Of a stretch of 64,000 nucleotides of DNA, positions 26,438 to 35,820 are shown piece after piece; within the stretch, counting starts at the first letter, position 1; each line of letters begins with the position of its first letter. Below the pieces are notes generated by a model that saw only the letters and a list, made by a program, of their open reading frames with translations, was not told the DNA's origin and did no database searches. This stretch comes from Candidatus Gastranaerophilales bacterium. GTDB taxonomy: Bacteria; Cyanobacteriota; Vampirovibrionia; Gastranaerophilales; Gastranaerophilaceae. Position numbers and translations under genes: made by a program. The DNA lies in the NCBI GenBank assembly GCA_944325145.1, contig CALYDL010000001.1, positions 62,001 to 126,000 on the forward strand. The letters are read 5' to 3'.

Positions 26438-26794
26438 ATGTTACAAGAATTTTTATACGCAAAAATCCATAGAGCAACAGTAACAGATGCCAACCTTAAC
26501 TATGTAGGTTCAATTACAATTGACAAGGCATTATTAAAGGCTTCAGGCATTAAAGAAAACCAAAGAGTCGACATCTTAAATATAAATAACGGCGAAAGGT
26601 TTAACACCTATGTTATTGAAGGTGAAGAAAACTCTGGCTGCATTTGCCTAAACGGCGCCGCTGCAAGAAAAGCCGAAAAAGGCGATTTGGTTATAATTGT
26701 TGCATATGCCCTTTTGAATGAAGAAGAGCAGAAAACCTTTGTTCCAAAAGTAATCCACGTTGATAAAGACAATAAAATCACCAATCAAAATTAA
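26438..26794 (+). CDS. panD: Aspartate 1-decarboxylase precursor
   Basis: 118 residues. It makes beta-alanine for pantothenate and coenzyme A. The proenzyme self-cleaves at Gly24-Ser25 (NYVGSITID) to give the pyruvoyl group. [10 protein letters not shown] at residues 11-20 and [20 protein letters not shown] are family hallmarks. Length is slightly below the 126 residues of E. coli PanD. No panB or panC nearby. Confidence 0.95.
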   Translation: MLQEFLYAKIHRATVTDANLNYVGSITIDKALLKASGIKENQRVDILNINNGERFNTYVIEGEENSGCICLNGAAARKAEKGDLVIIVAYALLNEEEQKTFVPKVIHVDKDNKITNQN

Positions 26795-26899
26795 AAAATT
26801 ACAAACTTTTGTAAAAAATAGCTTATTAAATAGCAACTTTGAATGTTTAGGGCTCTTTAAAACAATGTCAAATTTTGTAAGCTTACATTCGGAAGGTTT

Positions 26900-28015
26900 A
26901 TGAAGGTTAACAACATACAAAATTATTACATTAATAATACATCTCAAGCTAAAAGTGCAAAACAAAACATACAAAAAAATGGTTCTGCTCCTTCTTTTGG
27001 CGGCGCTTTAGCTATTAATTTTTGGGATGCAGTTGCGAGAGGAGGCTTTGCAGCTTCTTTTACCCTTCAAGATATGACAGGAACAAACTTCCCGAGAACT
27101 TGGCAAGCGCTACAAAGAAACAAAGAAATAACGGGCGAAAACAACTATAAAGCAGCTGCAGAAGTTGCAATAAGAGAATTTGTGACAGGCCCATCCATGA
27201 CATTAATTCCAATGGCAGTTTTAGCAATAGCCAAAAAAGCAGGCGGAAGCGCAAATGAAGTTCCCATGGAAAACATAGCCCCATTTGCAGACCAAATGAA
27301 ATCAATTTTAGAAAAAACGGAATTTCACAGAACAGACTTAGATTTTGTTAAAAACTTCCCGCAAGAATATTCTCAAAGGATAAAAGGCAACTTCTACCAA
27401 AGAATGTTTGCACTTGCTTTGGGCGAAGATATTGGCGAAAACGGCAAAAACATTTCAGATCATGCCAAAGAACTTGCTAAAATGCTTGAACAATACGATG
27501 ATGCGCCCAAAAGAGGCTTTATGAAGCAGCTCTTAAATCAAGATTTGAGAGAAAAAGTTGATAAAACGGGAACAGAGGCAAAAGGCGCTGTTATTGAAGC
27601 AAAAGACCAAATATTCGGAAAAATTATAACAAAATTTACAGATGTTAGAAAACAAAGCGCAACAGACTATTCAGACCTTTTAAAAACCAATATGAATGGC
27701 TTGCTGGATAAAGAAAATTCAATTACAACGCTTGTTAAAGATTTCTCAAACTTTGGTTGCGATGTTCAAAATGTTATGAAAAAACAAACGGCAAAAAATG
27801 GCGCTATCACAGATGTTAGCGTGAGAAAAGGTTCATTTATGGATCATTTCAAAGCACAAAGAACCGGCTCTAAATTCATAACAAACATTTTGATGGTTGT
27901 TGCAACAGGTTTATTTATGATGAATATTCCAAAGCTTTACACATTATATAAAACAAACCCTGAAACAGACGCATTTAGAAATAAAGAAGGCGAGGTAATA
28001 CGTGCAAATAAATAG
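26900..28015 (+). CDS. Orphan protein with FGG motif and C-terminal membrane segment
   Basis: 371 residues, no recognised family. A polar, Asn-rich N-terminus (MKVNNIQNYYINNTSQ) leads to APSFGGAL at about residues 30-37, like the NFGA stretch of the phosphatase at 19520. The middle is charged and helical. Near the C-terminus one hydrophobic helix (FITNILMVVATGLFMMNIPK) is followed by a short tail. CGGAAGG precedes the ATG. It overlaps the next gene by 14 bases, so the two are probably translated together. Confidence 0.78.
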   Translation: MKVNNIQNYYINNTSQAKSAKQNIQKNGSAPSFGGALAINFWDAVARGGFAASFTLQDMTGTNFPRTWQALQRNKEITGENNYKAAAEVAIREFVTGPSMTLIPMAVLAIAKKAGGSANEVPMENIAPFADQMKSILEKTEFHRTDLDFVKNFPQEYSQRIKGNFYQRMFALALGEDIGENGKNISDHAKELAKMLEQYDDAPKRGFMKQLLNQDLREKVDKTGTEAKGAVIEAKDQIFGKIITKFTDVRKQSATDYSDLLKTNMNGLLDKENSITTLVKDFSNFGCDVQNVMKKQTAKNGAITDVSVRKGSFMDHFKAQRTGSKFITNILMVVATGLFMMNIPKLYTLYKTNPETDAFRNKEGEVIRANK

Positions 28016-29252
28016 TGTTAAATCCGCCATCTCTAAAGGCGCAACAAAATTAGGTAATGCAATTTTAGATAACAAGCCCGAAGGTGCAAAATTAAGCAAC
28101 GGCCTTAGAAAAGTTAACGATTTTATTCAAGGCGAAAGCTTTAACCCCGGCAGAGGCGCATATTATTTCTTAATGGGCGGCTGTGTTATAGCGCCAAGGC
28201 TTATTCAAGCAAGAGAGCCTGATGAATTCAGAGAAATTTTAACAAGGGATATAGTAACCGTTTTAACAATTCTTTTTGCAATGAAAGGGTTGAAATCCGG
28301 CATGTGCACAGCTGCACAGAAAAAAGCAGGCATTCCTTTGGTTGAAGATTTAGTTGGCAAAAATGCCTCAAAATTGAAACGTTTAAAAGGCTATCTAAAC
28401 CCAAACGGCGGCATCACCGCATTAGATTCGCATGAAATAAATTCAAGATATTCAAGAATTTTTACAAAAGATGAATTGGTAAACACCTTAAAAACCGTAG
28501 ATAAAAAAGGCGGAAAAATTGCAGATATGTTTTCCGTTGAAACAAAAGGCGGTTTTATATCTAAATTATTAGGCAAAGAAAAGAAAACACCGCTTTTAGA
28601 CGCCGCTAAACAAATGCTTGGCGAAGATTTTGCCACAAAATCAAATCAAGAATTAATCGAAATTGTTCAAAATATCACCCCTGAAAACAAAACAGCAATG
28701 GCAGGCTTAGAAGCCATTGTAGGTTCAAAACCTTTTGGAGAACAAGCTTTCTGCGAAAAATTAGCAAAAGATGCAGATGAATTTTACAGAAGTATCTTCC
28801 AAAAATCAATCGGCACGCAAATAGTTGATATCAAAGCAAATGCTGCAAGCGCAATAGGCAAGTTAAAAAAACAGCCGCACTCGGATGACACTTTCATAAA
28901 AGCTCAAAAAACCGCAAAAGAAGCAACTGATAAGTTCAGACAAGAAAGGATGAGCTCATTAAAAGAAGGTATTTTAAACGGCGAAAACAACCCTATTACA
29001 TATTATGCAAGAAATATTGCAGCAAACTTTGAAACACTGTCTCTTGCCTTAACTGCAGGCTTCCTTGGTTTTGGGCTTCCAAAATTCAATGAACAATTTA
29101 CTATGAAAAAACACTTAAATAAGCCGGGCACAAACCCGACAAGAGAACCAATTCCAACAACAGCTTGCCCTGTTGAAAACAAAGGCGTTATCTATGGCAG
29201 CATCAAAAAAAGAAACAATGATGCATTCAACGCTTTTATGGGCAATAAATAA
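28002..29252 (+). CDS. Orphan protein, partner of the preceding gene
   Basis: 416 residues, no recognised family. The start is GTG at 28002 with GAGG seven bases upstream inside the preceding gene. There are hydrophobic segments near residues 50-65 (AYYFLMGGCVIAPRL) and 85-95 (VTVLTILFAMKGL), a long charged helical middle, and another hydrophobic stretch near 345-360 (LSLALTAGFLGFGLPKF). It resembles its neighbour in style (membrane segment followed by a polar tail), and the tight overlap suggests a two-protein complex. Function unknown. Confidence 0.75.
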   Translation: MQINSVKSAISKGATKLGNAILDNKPEGAKLSNGLRKVNDFIQGESFNPGRGAYYFLMGGCVIAPRLIQAREPDEFREILTRDIVTVLTILFAMKGLKSGMCTAAQKKAGIPLVEDLVGKNASKLKRLKGYLNPNGGITALDSHEINSRYSRIFTKDELVNTLKTVDKKGGKIADMFSVETKGGFISKLLGKEKKTPLLDAAKQMLGEDFATKSNQELIEIVQNITPENKTAMAGLEAIVGSKPFGEQAFCEKLAKDADEFYRSIFQKSIGTQIVDIKANAASAIGKLKKQPHSDDTFIKAQKTAKEATDKFRQERMSSLKEGILNGENNPITYYARNIAANFETLSLALTAGFLGFGLPKFNEQFTMKKHLNKPGTNPTREPIPTTACPVENKGVIYGSIKKRNNDAFNAFMGNK

Positions 29253-29254
29253 TT

Positions 29255-29992
29255 TTACTTAGCCAAATAAAGCGGGCAATCATTTCTTTCTTTAACAACC
29301 GATAAAATATCAATAACTCTCGAAGCAATTGATTTTGTTGTTTCGTTATTTGGGTTTGCTGCAATGTATTTTTTATAAAACCTAACAGCTTGAGTATATT
29401 TTTCTGTTTTATCAAAACAAATTCCAAGCCCTAAATATGCTCTTGAATATGTATCATCAATTCTTAGAATATCAAAAAATATTCTTGCAGCTTCTTCAAA
29501 ATTGCCCAGGCTCATTAATAAACCGGCTTTATGGTTATGAGCAATAATAAAATCAGGTTTTTCTTCAATAATTTTTTCATAAATTTTATAAGCCATTTCA
29601 GGCTCATCCATTAGCTCATGAGAAATTGCAAGCTGAATTTGTGCACTTAAAAAATCGGGGTTTAACTTAATTGTCTTTCTGAAATTCTTGGTAGCAGCTT
29701 CAAATTCCGTATTTAAAAGGTGGTTTAGCCCAAGTTCATAATAAATTTCATAATCAAAAGTATCAATGGTTTTTGCTTTTTCTAAGTGCTTAATAGCTTT
29801 ATCATATTGCTGCAATTCTTTATAAGCACGTGAAGCGCCAAGATATGTTTTAATATTTCTGTTTTCTTTCATGATTGATTTTAGATATTCACTAACTGCT
29901 TCTCTTGGCATGGATTTTTCCATATATTCATCGCCCTTTTTAAGAGAAGCGTTAACATTTTTACTATTATTTAATTTCTCAATCAACCTCAT
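29255..29992 (-). CDS. Tetratricopeptide repeat protein
   Basis: 245 residues containing about six TPR units (for example AIKHLEKAKTIDTFDYEIYY, EAATKNFRKTIKLNPDFLSA, EEAARIFFDILRIDDTYSRA, QAVRFYKKYIAANPNNETTK). No signal peptide or membrane segment, so a cytoplasmic protein-protein scaffold. GAGGATTAG precedes the ATG. It is convergent with the orphan pair, two bases apart. Partner unknown. Confidence 0.88.
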   Translation of the reverse strand: MRLIEKLNNSKNVNASLKKGDEYMEKSMPREAVSEYLKSIMKENRNIKTYLGASRAYKELQQYDKAIKHLEKAKTIDTFDYEIYYELGLNHLLNTEFEAATKNFRKTIKLNPDFLSAQIQLAISHELMDEPEMAYKIYEKIIEEKPDFIIAHNHKAGLLMSLGNFEEAARIFFDILRIDDTYSRAYLGLGICFDKTEKYTQAVRFYKKYIAANPNNETTKSIASRVIDILSVVKERNDCPLYLAK

Positions 29993-30122
29993 AAACTAAT
30001 CCTCAATCTACATAAATAGTTTATAAAGATTTAGAGTTTTTTTTATTAATCCAAAGGTTGAAAAAAGAATTATCTTCAGATTTATATTTAGATGGTATAA
30101 TTGAAAAACAAAAGGGGGAAAG

Positions 30123-30980
30123 ATGGTAACAATAAACGATTTCACAAGTTTTGAAGCATTCATGAGCAAGGTTGATTTAGGGCTTATTACAAAACTTTGT
30201 TTGGAAGTAATATTTTATTTTGTCGTTCTTTTCTTAGTAAAAAAGCTTATAGGGATATTTTTTACAAAAATTGTTACCAAAATTAAAGACCACGAAATTA
30301 AAAGGCAATACGCCACAATTCAATATTTATGCATTTCAATTGCAAATGTAGTTGTTTTCCTTTTCTTTGCAACAAATATTTTAGGCGACCTTGGAGTTGA
30401 TATGAAGCCAATTTTGGCAACAGCAGGCGTGTTTGGTGTTGCAATAGGTTTTGGCGGCAAAAGGTTTGTAGAAGATATAATTTCAGGGCTTATGATTTTA
30501 TTATCGGGCCAATTAAGAGCCGGTGATTACATTACAATAGATAATTCAACAGGAACGGTTGAATCCATTAACCTTGTTATGATTAAATTAAGAGCCTACA
30601 ATGGCGATGTGCATTTTGTCAGAAACGGACTTGTTGAAAAAGTTATTAACCATACAAGAGATTTTTCGCACCCCATTGTAGATATTCCCGTCGCCTACAA
30701 CACAAATATTCCTTATGTAATTGAAGTTTTAAAAGAATTAGGTAAAGAAATTAGAAATAACCCCGATTTTTCACAATATATTTTAGATGAGCCTGAAATT
30801 GTTGCTATTGATAAATTTGACGATTCTGCAATTTTATTAAGAGTAAGATTTAAAACAAGAGCCCTTCAACAATGGGCAGTTCAAAGATATTTTAGAATTA
30901 TGGTAAAAGAAAAATTTGATAAATTAAATATAACAATTCCATTCAATCAAATGGAAGTTACAATTAAAGATAAAGCGTAA
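30123..30980 (+). CDS. Small-conductance mechanosensitive channel MscS family
   Basis: 285 residues. Three membrane helices are followed by the MscS beta domain. The pore helix TM3 reads ILATAGVFGVAIGFGGKR, then FVEDIISGLMILLSGQLRAGDYITI is typical of the family. The C-terminal cytosolic vestibule domain is present. Opens under membrane tension to release osmolytes. Ribosome site AAGGGGGAAAG before the ATG; monocistronic. Confidence 0.94.
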   Translation: MVTINDFTSFEAFMSKVDLGLITKLCLEVIFYFVVLFLVKKLIGIFFTKIVTKIKDHEIKRQYATIQYLCISIANVVVFLFFATNILGDLGVDMKPILATAGVFGVAIGFGGKRFVEDIISGLMILLSGQLRAGDYITIDNSTGTVESINLVMIKLRAYNGDVHFVRNGLVEKVINHTRDFSHPIVDIPVAYNTNIPYVIEVLKELGKEIRNNPDFSQYILDEPEIVAIDKFDDSAILLRVRFKTRALQQWAVQRYFRIMVKEKFDKLNITIPFNQMEVTIKDKA

Positions 30981-31006
30981 TTGTTTAAATTTGTTTATCA
31001 AAAACT

Positions 31007-31804
31007 TTAATTCTTGTCGGTGTTAACCTGAGCGGTAGTTCTTGGAGTGCGGCTATTGCCACCTTTATGCGTATTAACTTCAGATGTTGTTCTGCTCAAG
31101 GCAGGTCTGCGTTTTTTCTCTGTCATAGTCATATGAGATTTGTCTTCAGCTGCTTCATCTAAAATATTTTCTTTTGGAATAGCGCCAGCTACAGAATCAG
31201 CTTCTTCTGTTGAATTGGGAAGCGTTTTTGGTTCATTAGCAGTTTGATTTTTTATAGAATCAGGGTTCAGTTTTCTTGTTGCTACTTCTTTAATTGCACA
31301 AGCACCAATTGCACCCAACAAAACTGCTGCAGAAACAGCCAGAATGTTTTGCAATTTATTTACGTTTTTAAATGATTTAAAAATATCTTTTGAAAGATAT
31401 TTATTTGAAAGCTCGGAAACTCCTTTTTTAAGGCTTTCACCTTCTAATGTTGTGCCAATTTTTCTTGCAGCTTTATTTCTATAACCATCAATTAAATCTG
31501 AACTTGATTTTTTAACGGTATCTGCAATTTCATCTGGATTAGATAAACCCTTTAGAGATTTATTAATTTTTCCAAAAAAACCTTTTTTAGCTTCAACTGC
31601 ACGAGTTAGAAATTCATTATTCTTTTTAACAAATTGGTCGCATTCAGTTGGAGTTGAATTAAAAGCTTTAACTGTTTTATCTGCCAAATTTTTTAATTTT
31701 AAATGGTTAGCACCTGCAACCGAAGCGCCTGAAACAACGGCACCTGCTGCAGCTGTTAAATAAGAATCTGTTGAAATTTTATTATTTGTTGAATTTACAG
31801 ACAT
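31007..31804 (-). CDS. Orphan single-span membrane protein with repeated C-terminal tail
   Basis: 265 residues if started at ATG 31804 (MSVNSTNNKISTD). A longer frame reaches 31870 but would run through the pepA terminator hairpin, so it is rejected. An Ala/Gly-rich hydrophobic stretch lies near residues 16-32, a charged helical region follows, and a clear membrane helix occurs near 155-175 (ILAVSAAVLLGAIGACAI). The basic tail repeats TTSEVNT and TTAQVNT. No family recognised. TATTAT lies nine bases before the ATG. Confidence 0.65.
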   Translation of the reverse strand: MSVNSTNNKISTDSYLTAAAGAVVSGASVAGANHLKLKNLADKTVKAFNSTPTECDQFVKKNNEFLTRAVEAKKGFFGKINKSLKGLSNPDEIADTVKKSSSDLIDGYRNKAARKIGTTLEGESLKKGVSELSNKYLSKDIFKSFKNVNKLQNILAVSAAVLLGAIGACAIKEVATRKLNPDSIKNQTANEPKTLPNSTEEADSVAGAIPKENILDEAAEDKSHMTMTEKKRRPALSRTTSEVNTHKGGNSRTPRTTAQVNTDKN

Positions 31805-31840
31805 TTTTATACAATAATACTTTCTAACTTCACAAGATAA

Positions 31841-31878
31841 TAAAAAAGCGCAAACGGTAAAAATTGCCATTTGCGCTT
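31841..31878 (-). terminator. Rho-independent terminator of pepA
   Basis: On the minus strand AAGCGCAAA and TTTGCGCTT form the stem, followed by a T run (AAAAAA at 31842-31847 on the plus strand). It lies 25 bases after the pepA stop. Confidence 0.88.
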
Positions 31879-31902
31879 TATAATTGTTAAATTATGTTAA
31901 TA

Positions 31903-33360
31903 TTACTTGGTTAAATATTTAACAAGGCTTCTGACCATAACACCTGTTGCTCCTTTTTGAAGCTCTGAATATGGTTTATCAATATATGCTGTTCCTGCAA
32001 TATCAATATGAAGCCATTTTTTAGATTTAGTGAAGTTTTCTAAAAATCTGCCTGCAACAGATGAACCTGCGTATCTTGGGCCTGTGTTTTTCATATCTGC
32101 AATATCTGATTTTAGATTATCTTGCATATCATCAAAAATAGGCAATTGCCAAACAGGTTCGCCTGTTAATTTGCAAGTTTCAATAAATTCATCAATCATT
32201 TCTTGGTTATTTCCCATAATGCCTGTTATGTTATTTCCAAGCGCCACAATAACAGCACCTGTTAGGGTTGCAATATCAATAACTTCATCAGGGTTAATTG
32301 AATCAGCATATGTTAAAACATCTGCTAAAGTTAACCTTCCTTCAGCGTCTGTATTATCAACTTCAATTGTTTTACCTGATTTTGAAATTAAAACATCGCC
32401 AACTTTATAACTTGAACCTGACGGCATATTTTCACATAATGCAGACATCACGTGGAGTTCAATTTCAGGTTTTAATTCGCAAATTGCCTTCATAACCCCT
32501 AAAACAGTGGCACAGCCTGTCATATCTGTTTTCATGGTAAGCATTGAGCTTGGGGGTTTAATATCTAAGCCGCCTGAATCAAAAGTGATACCCTTGCCAA
32601 TGAGGGCAACTTTTTTCTTCGGGTTTTCGCTTTTATATGTCAGGTGAATAAATTTAGGTTCTTGCACGCTTCCTTGCCCAACTGCAAGAAAGGCATTAAA
32701 GCCCATTTCTTTTAATTTATTTTTATTATAAACCTTAATTTCAATACCGTAGTTTTTAGCTAAATCTGTTGCAATTTCTGAAACTTTATTTGGTGTCATA
32801 ATTTCAGCAGATTCAAAAACTAAATCTTTAGTAAAATTCATTGAATTTGAAATAATTTCTGCCATATTAATAGCTTCATCCAAATCAGAATCATCAGTTA
32901 AGGTTAAAAGTTCAATATTTTCAACTTTTTTATCTTGTTTTTTGGTTTTGTATTTGTCAAATTTGTAATTTCCAAGGTTAATTCCTAATGGAACTGATGA
33001 AATAAGGCATTTTTTGCAAACGTTATCATTTAAAATGTGTTCAAATGAAATAACCCCATCAGCTGCCAATTTTTGAATAGAAGAATAATTTTTAACAATT
33101 AATTCTCTTAATTTTTTAGATGTAAATTCATTGTATTTACCTAACCCTAAAGCAACAATTTTAACGCCGTTTTCTAATGGAAAGGTTAAAATTTCATTGA
33201 ATTTACCGGTAAAATTTTTTAAAATGTTGGATGAAATAACGCCTAAGAACTTTTTATCAAGTTCTGTTTGAATTTCGCTTAATTCTTTCTTGTCTTCATA
33301 AAACCCTAAAACAATAAGCTTTGAATTTGTTTCAAGGGGCTTAATTTTAACTGTTTTCAT
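31903..33360 (-). CDS. pepA: Leucyl aminopeptidase (M17)
   Basis: 485 residues. The C-terminal catalytic domain has the M17 signature NTDAEGRLTLADVL and metal-binding KGITFDSGGLDIKP and KTDMTGCATVLG segments. The variable N-terminal domain covers about residues 1-165. It releases N-terminal amino acids from peptides as a cytosolic di-metal hexamer. AAGGAG precedes the ATG. It is followed by its own terminator. Confidence 0.95.
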   Translation of the reverse strand: MKTVKIKPLETNSKLIVLGFYEDKKELSEIQTELDKKFLGVISSNILKNFTGKFNEILTFPLENGVKIVALGLGKYNEFTSKKLRELIVKNYSSIQKLAADGVISFEHILNDNVCKKCLISSVPLGINLGNYKFDKYKTKKQDKKVENIELLTLTDDSDLDEAINMAEIISNSMNFTKDLVFESAEIMTPNKVSEIATDLAKNYGIEIKVYNKNKLKEMGFNAFLAVGQGSVQEPKFIHLTYKSENPKKKVALIGKGITFDSGGLDIKPPSSMLTMKTDMTGCATVLGVMKAICELKPEIELHVMSALCENMPSGSSYKVGDVLISKSGKTIEVDNTDAEGRLTLADVLTYADSINPDEVIDIATLTGAVIVALGNNITGIMGNNQEMIDEFIETCKLTGEPVWQLPIFDDMQDNLKSDIADMKNTGPRYAGSSVAGRFLENFTKSKKWLHIDIAGTAYIDKPYSELQKGATGVMVRSLVKYLTK

Positions 33361-33397
33361 AAAGCTAAAAACTCCTTTTTATTATTTATAAATTGAG

Positions 33398-34723
33398 TTA
33401 TAGCACATTTTTTAATTCTTGAATACAACTAATTGAGCGATTTGCAAGAATTGAATTTTTCAATTTTTTATCTTTCCTTATTTTTTTATCAAGTTCAATT
33501 GGAGCTACAATTCCCCAATTTGAATTAACAGGCTGCAAATTTTTATGCCCAACAAATGTTATATAATCAATTAAAGCGCCAAGCATTGTTTTATTATCAA
33601 GTTCAATTAAAGGTTTATTTTTGATTAAACGGTATACATTAATTGCAGCAAAAAGCCCCGTTGCAATTGATTCATTATACCCTTCAACACCTGTAATTTG
33701 CCCTGCAAAAAATAAATTGGGGTTAAATTTAGCTTGAAGAGTTTTATTTAAAAGTTTTGGGCTGTTTATAAAGCAATTAGCATGCATAACGCCATAGCGA
33801 ACAATTTCAGCATTTTCCAGCCCCGGGATTGCTTGAATCATTTTCTTTTGTTCGCCCCATTTTAAATTGGTTTGAAAACCAACTAAATTGTATAGTTCAG
33901 CTTCTTTATCATCTTGCCTTAGTTGAACAACCGCATAGAATTGCTGTTTTTTAAATTGAGTAGGTATTCTTTTATCAAACAAGCCAACAGGCTTCATTGG
34001 CCCAAACCTTAGGGTGTCTATTCCTCTTTTTGCCATAACTTCAACAGGCATGCACCCTTCAAAAAATTTGGCTTCAAAATTTTTAAGTTCAATTGTTTCA
34101 GCTGTTGTTAAAATTTCATAAAAATTTTCATATTCTTCTTTTGTCATGGGGCAATTAATAAAATCGGCATCCCCCTTATCCCACCTTGAAGCATAAAAAG
34201 CTTTATCAAAATTAATTGAACTTTTTTTCACAATTGGGGCAATGGCATCATAAAAGCTGAAATTATTTGAACCTGTTTTTTTAATAATATCATCTGCTAA
34301 ATTTTTACTTGTTAGGGGCCCCGTTGCAATAATATTAATGCCTTCATCAGGCAATTTTGTAATTTCATCTTCAATAAAATTAATGTTGGGGTGATTTTTT
34401 ATAATATCTGTTATTTTTTTAGAAAACCCGAACCTGTCTATTGACAAGCTGCTGCCTGATGGAACGGAATTTAAAAATGCTTCTTTTATTAAAGTGGAAC
34501 CCAAAAGTTTCATTTCTTCTTTTAATAAGCCTGAAGCACTTGTTATATCAACTGCACCCAAAGAATTTGAACAAACAAATTCTGCACAATAGCCTGTTTT
34601 ATGCGCACCTGTTGTTTTATTTGGGCGCATTTCAATTAAATCTACTTTAATTCCTTTATCTGCAAGATATATTGCAGATTCTGAGCCTGCAAGCCCCGCA
34701 CCAATTATTGTAACTTTTTCCAT
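33398..34723 (-). CDS. trmFO: Folate/FAD-dependent tRNA (uracil-54-C5)-methyltransferase TrmFO
   Basis: 441 residues. The N-terminal FAD-binding motif IIGAGLAGSESAIYLAD is followed by VDLIEMRP and the family stretches TGYCAEFVCSNS and FAGQITGVEGYNESIATGL. It makes ribothymidine at position 54 of tRNA using methylenetetrahydrofolate. It is divergent from rlmN with only 29 bases between the two ATGs; both are RNA methylation genes. The ATG lies exactly six bases after a TAAAAT -10, without a ribosome site. Confidence 0.96.
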   Translation of the reverse strand: MEKVTIIGAGLAGSESAIYLADKGIKVDLIEMRPNKTTGAHKTGYCAEFVCSNSLGAVDITSASGLLKEEMKLLGSTLIKEAFLNSVPSGSSLSIDRFGFSKKITDIIKNHPNINFIEDEITKLPDEGINIIATGPLTSKNLADDIIKKTGSNNFSFYDAIAPIVKKSSINFDKAFYASRWDKGDADFINCPMTKEEYENFYEILTTAETIELKNFEAKFFEGCMPVEVMAKRGIDTLRFGPMKPVGLFDKRIPTQFKKQQFYAVVQLRQDDKEAELYNLVGFQTNLKWGEQKKMIQAIPGLENAEIVRYGVMHANCFINSPKLLNKTLQAKFNPNLFFAGQITGVEGYNESIATGLFAAINVYRLIKNKPLIELDNKTMLGALIDYITFVGHKNLQPVNSNWGIVAPIELDKKIRKDKKLKNSILANRSISCIQELKNVL

Positions 34724-34752
34724 AAAAATATTTTATGTTAAAATCACAAGAT
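34724..34752. promoter_or_regulatory. Palindromic divergent promoter trmFO/rlmN
   Basis: ATTTTA-TGT-TAAAAT (34730-34744) is a perfect inverted repeat giving TAAAAT on each strand. It lies six bases before the trmFO ATG (minus) and eight bases before the rlmN ATG at 34753 (plus). The -35 regions would fall inside the opposite gene. Confidence 0.6.
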
Positions 34753-35790
34753 ATGGAAGAAAAAATTGTTTTAGCAAAATTAAATAAAGAAGAACTTATG
34801 AATTTTTTGTTATCACTTGATGACAAAAAGTTTAGAGCAGAACAAATTATAAATTGGATTTATAATAAATCAGCATCAACTTTTGATGAAATGACTGATG
34901 TTAAAAAAGAATTAAGAGAAAAATTAAATGAAATTGCCAAAATAACGGATGTTAAAATTAAAACAAAACAAATAAGCAAAGATGGCACCATTAAATATCT
35001 TCTTGAATATACTGACGGAAACGTTGCAGAATGTGTTTTAATGAGGTTTGATAACAGAGGCAATTTAACCGCTTGTGTTAGCTCTCAAATAGGCTGCCCT
35101 ATGGGCTGTATTTTCTGTGCAACAGGAAAAAGAGGGTTTATAAGGAATATGGCGCCTTATGAAATTATAGAACAAATTTTAACCATTCAAAGAGACACAA
35201 AATTAAAAGTTACAAACGTTGTTTTTATGGGGCAAGGCGAACCCTTTTTAAATTTTGAAAACGTTAATAAAGCAATTAAAATTTTAAATGATAAATTGCA
35301 AATCGGAATTAGAAGAATAACCGTTTCAACTTGCGGCATAGTTCCAAAAATAAAAGAAATTGCGCAAAAAGAATTAATTCCAACCCTTGCAATTTCTCTC
35401 CATGCGCCAAACAGCTTATTAAGGCAAAAGATCATGCCTGTTGAAAAAAAATATAATTTAGAAGAACTAAAAAATGCTCTTAAATTTTATATTGAAAAAA
35501 CAGGCAAAAGGGTTACCTTGGAATACATTTTAATTGGCAAAATGACAGATACAAAAGAATGCGCTTTGGAACTTTCAAAATATATAAAAGATATTAAATG
35601 CAATATAAATTTAATTCCCTATAACCCTGTTGAAAACTTGGGGGCGGAATATAAAAAATCAACCAAAAAAGATATGATGCTATTTAAGTATATTTTGGAA
35701 GCCTCCGGCAAAAAGGTGACAATTCGCCTTGAAAGGGGAGCAGATATAGACGCTGCCTGCGGGCAATTGGCAGGAAAAAACAAAAATTAA
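34753..35790 (+). CDS. rlmN: Dual-specificity 23S rRNA/tRNA methyltransferase RlmN
   Basis: 345 residues from ATG 34753 (MEEKIVLAKLN). Radical SAM enzyme that methylates adenosine C2 in 23S rRNA and tRNA. The CX3CX2C cluster is in GCPMGCIFCATGKRGF, and VVFMGQGEPFLNFENV and the C-terminal GADIDAACGQL (with a methyl-carrying Cys) are family-typical. An ATG at 34735 would add six residues but its codon overlaps the palindromic -10 region and has no ribosome site, so the later ATG is preferred. Confidence 0.95.
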   Translation: MEEKIVLAKLNKEELMNFLLSLDDKKFRAEQIINWIYNKSASTFDEMTDVKKELREKLNEIAKITDVKIKTKQISKDGTIKYLLEYTDGNVAECVLMRFDNRGNLTACVSSQIGCPMGCIFCATGKRGFIRNMAPYEIIEQILTIQRDTKLKVTNVVFMGQGEPFLNFENVNKAIKILNDKLQIGIRRITVSTCGIVPKIKEIAQKELIPTLAISLHAPNSLLRQKIMPVEKKYNLEELKNALKFYIEKTGKRVTLEYILIGKMTDTKECALELSKYIKDIKCNINLIPYNPVENLGAEYKKSTKKDMMLFKYILEASGKKVTIRLERGADIDAACGQLAGKNKN

Positions 35791-35816
35791 AGGGGGTTTA
35801 ATTAACCCCCCTTTTT
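35789..35816. terminator. Bidirectional terminator between rlmN and glgA
   Basis: AAAGGGGGTT, short loop, AACCCCCCTTTTT. The A/T flanks suit termination of both convergent genes; the left arm overlaps the rlmN stop. Confidence 0.88.
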
Positions 35817-35820
35817 AATT

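Noticed and set aside
31805-31870. A 22-residue N-terminal extension of the orphan at 31007
   Set aside because: It would start inside the pepA terminator hairpin and lacks a ribosome site; ATG 31804 fits better.
34735-34752. ATG start for rlmN at 34735
   Set aside because: The codon lies within the palindromic -10 region and no ribosome site precedes it.
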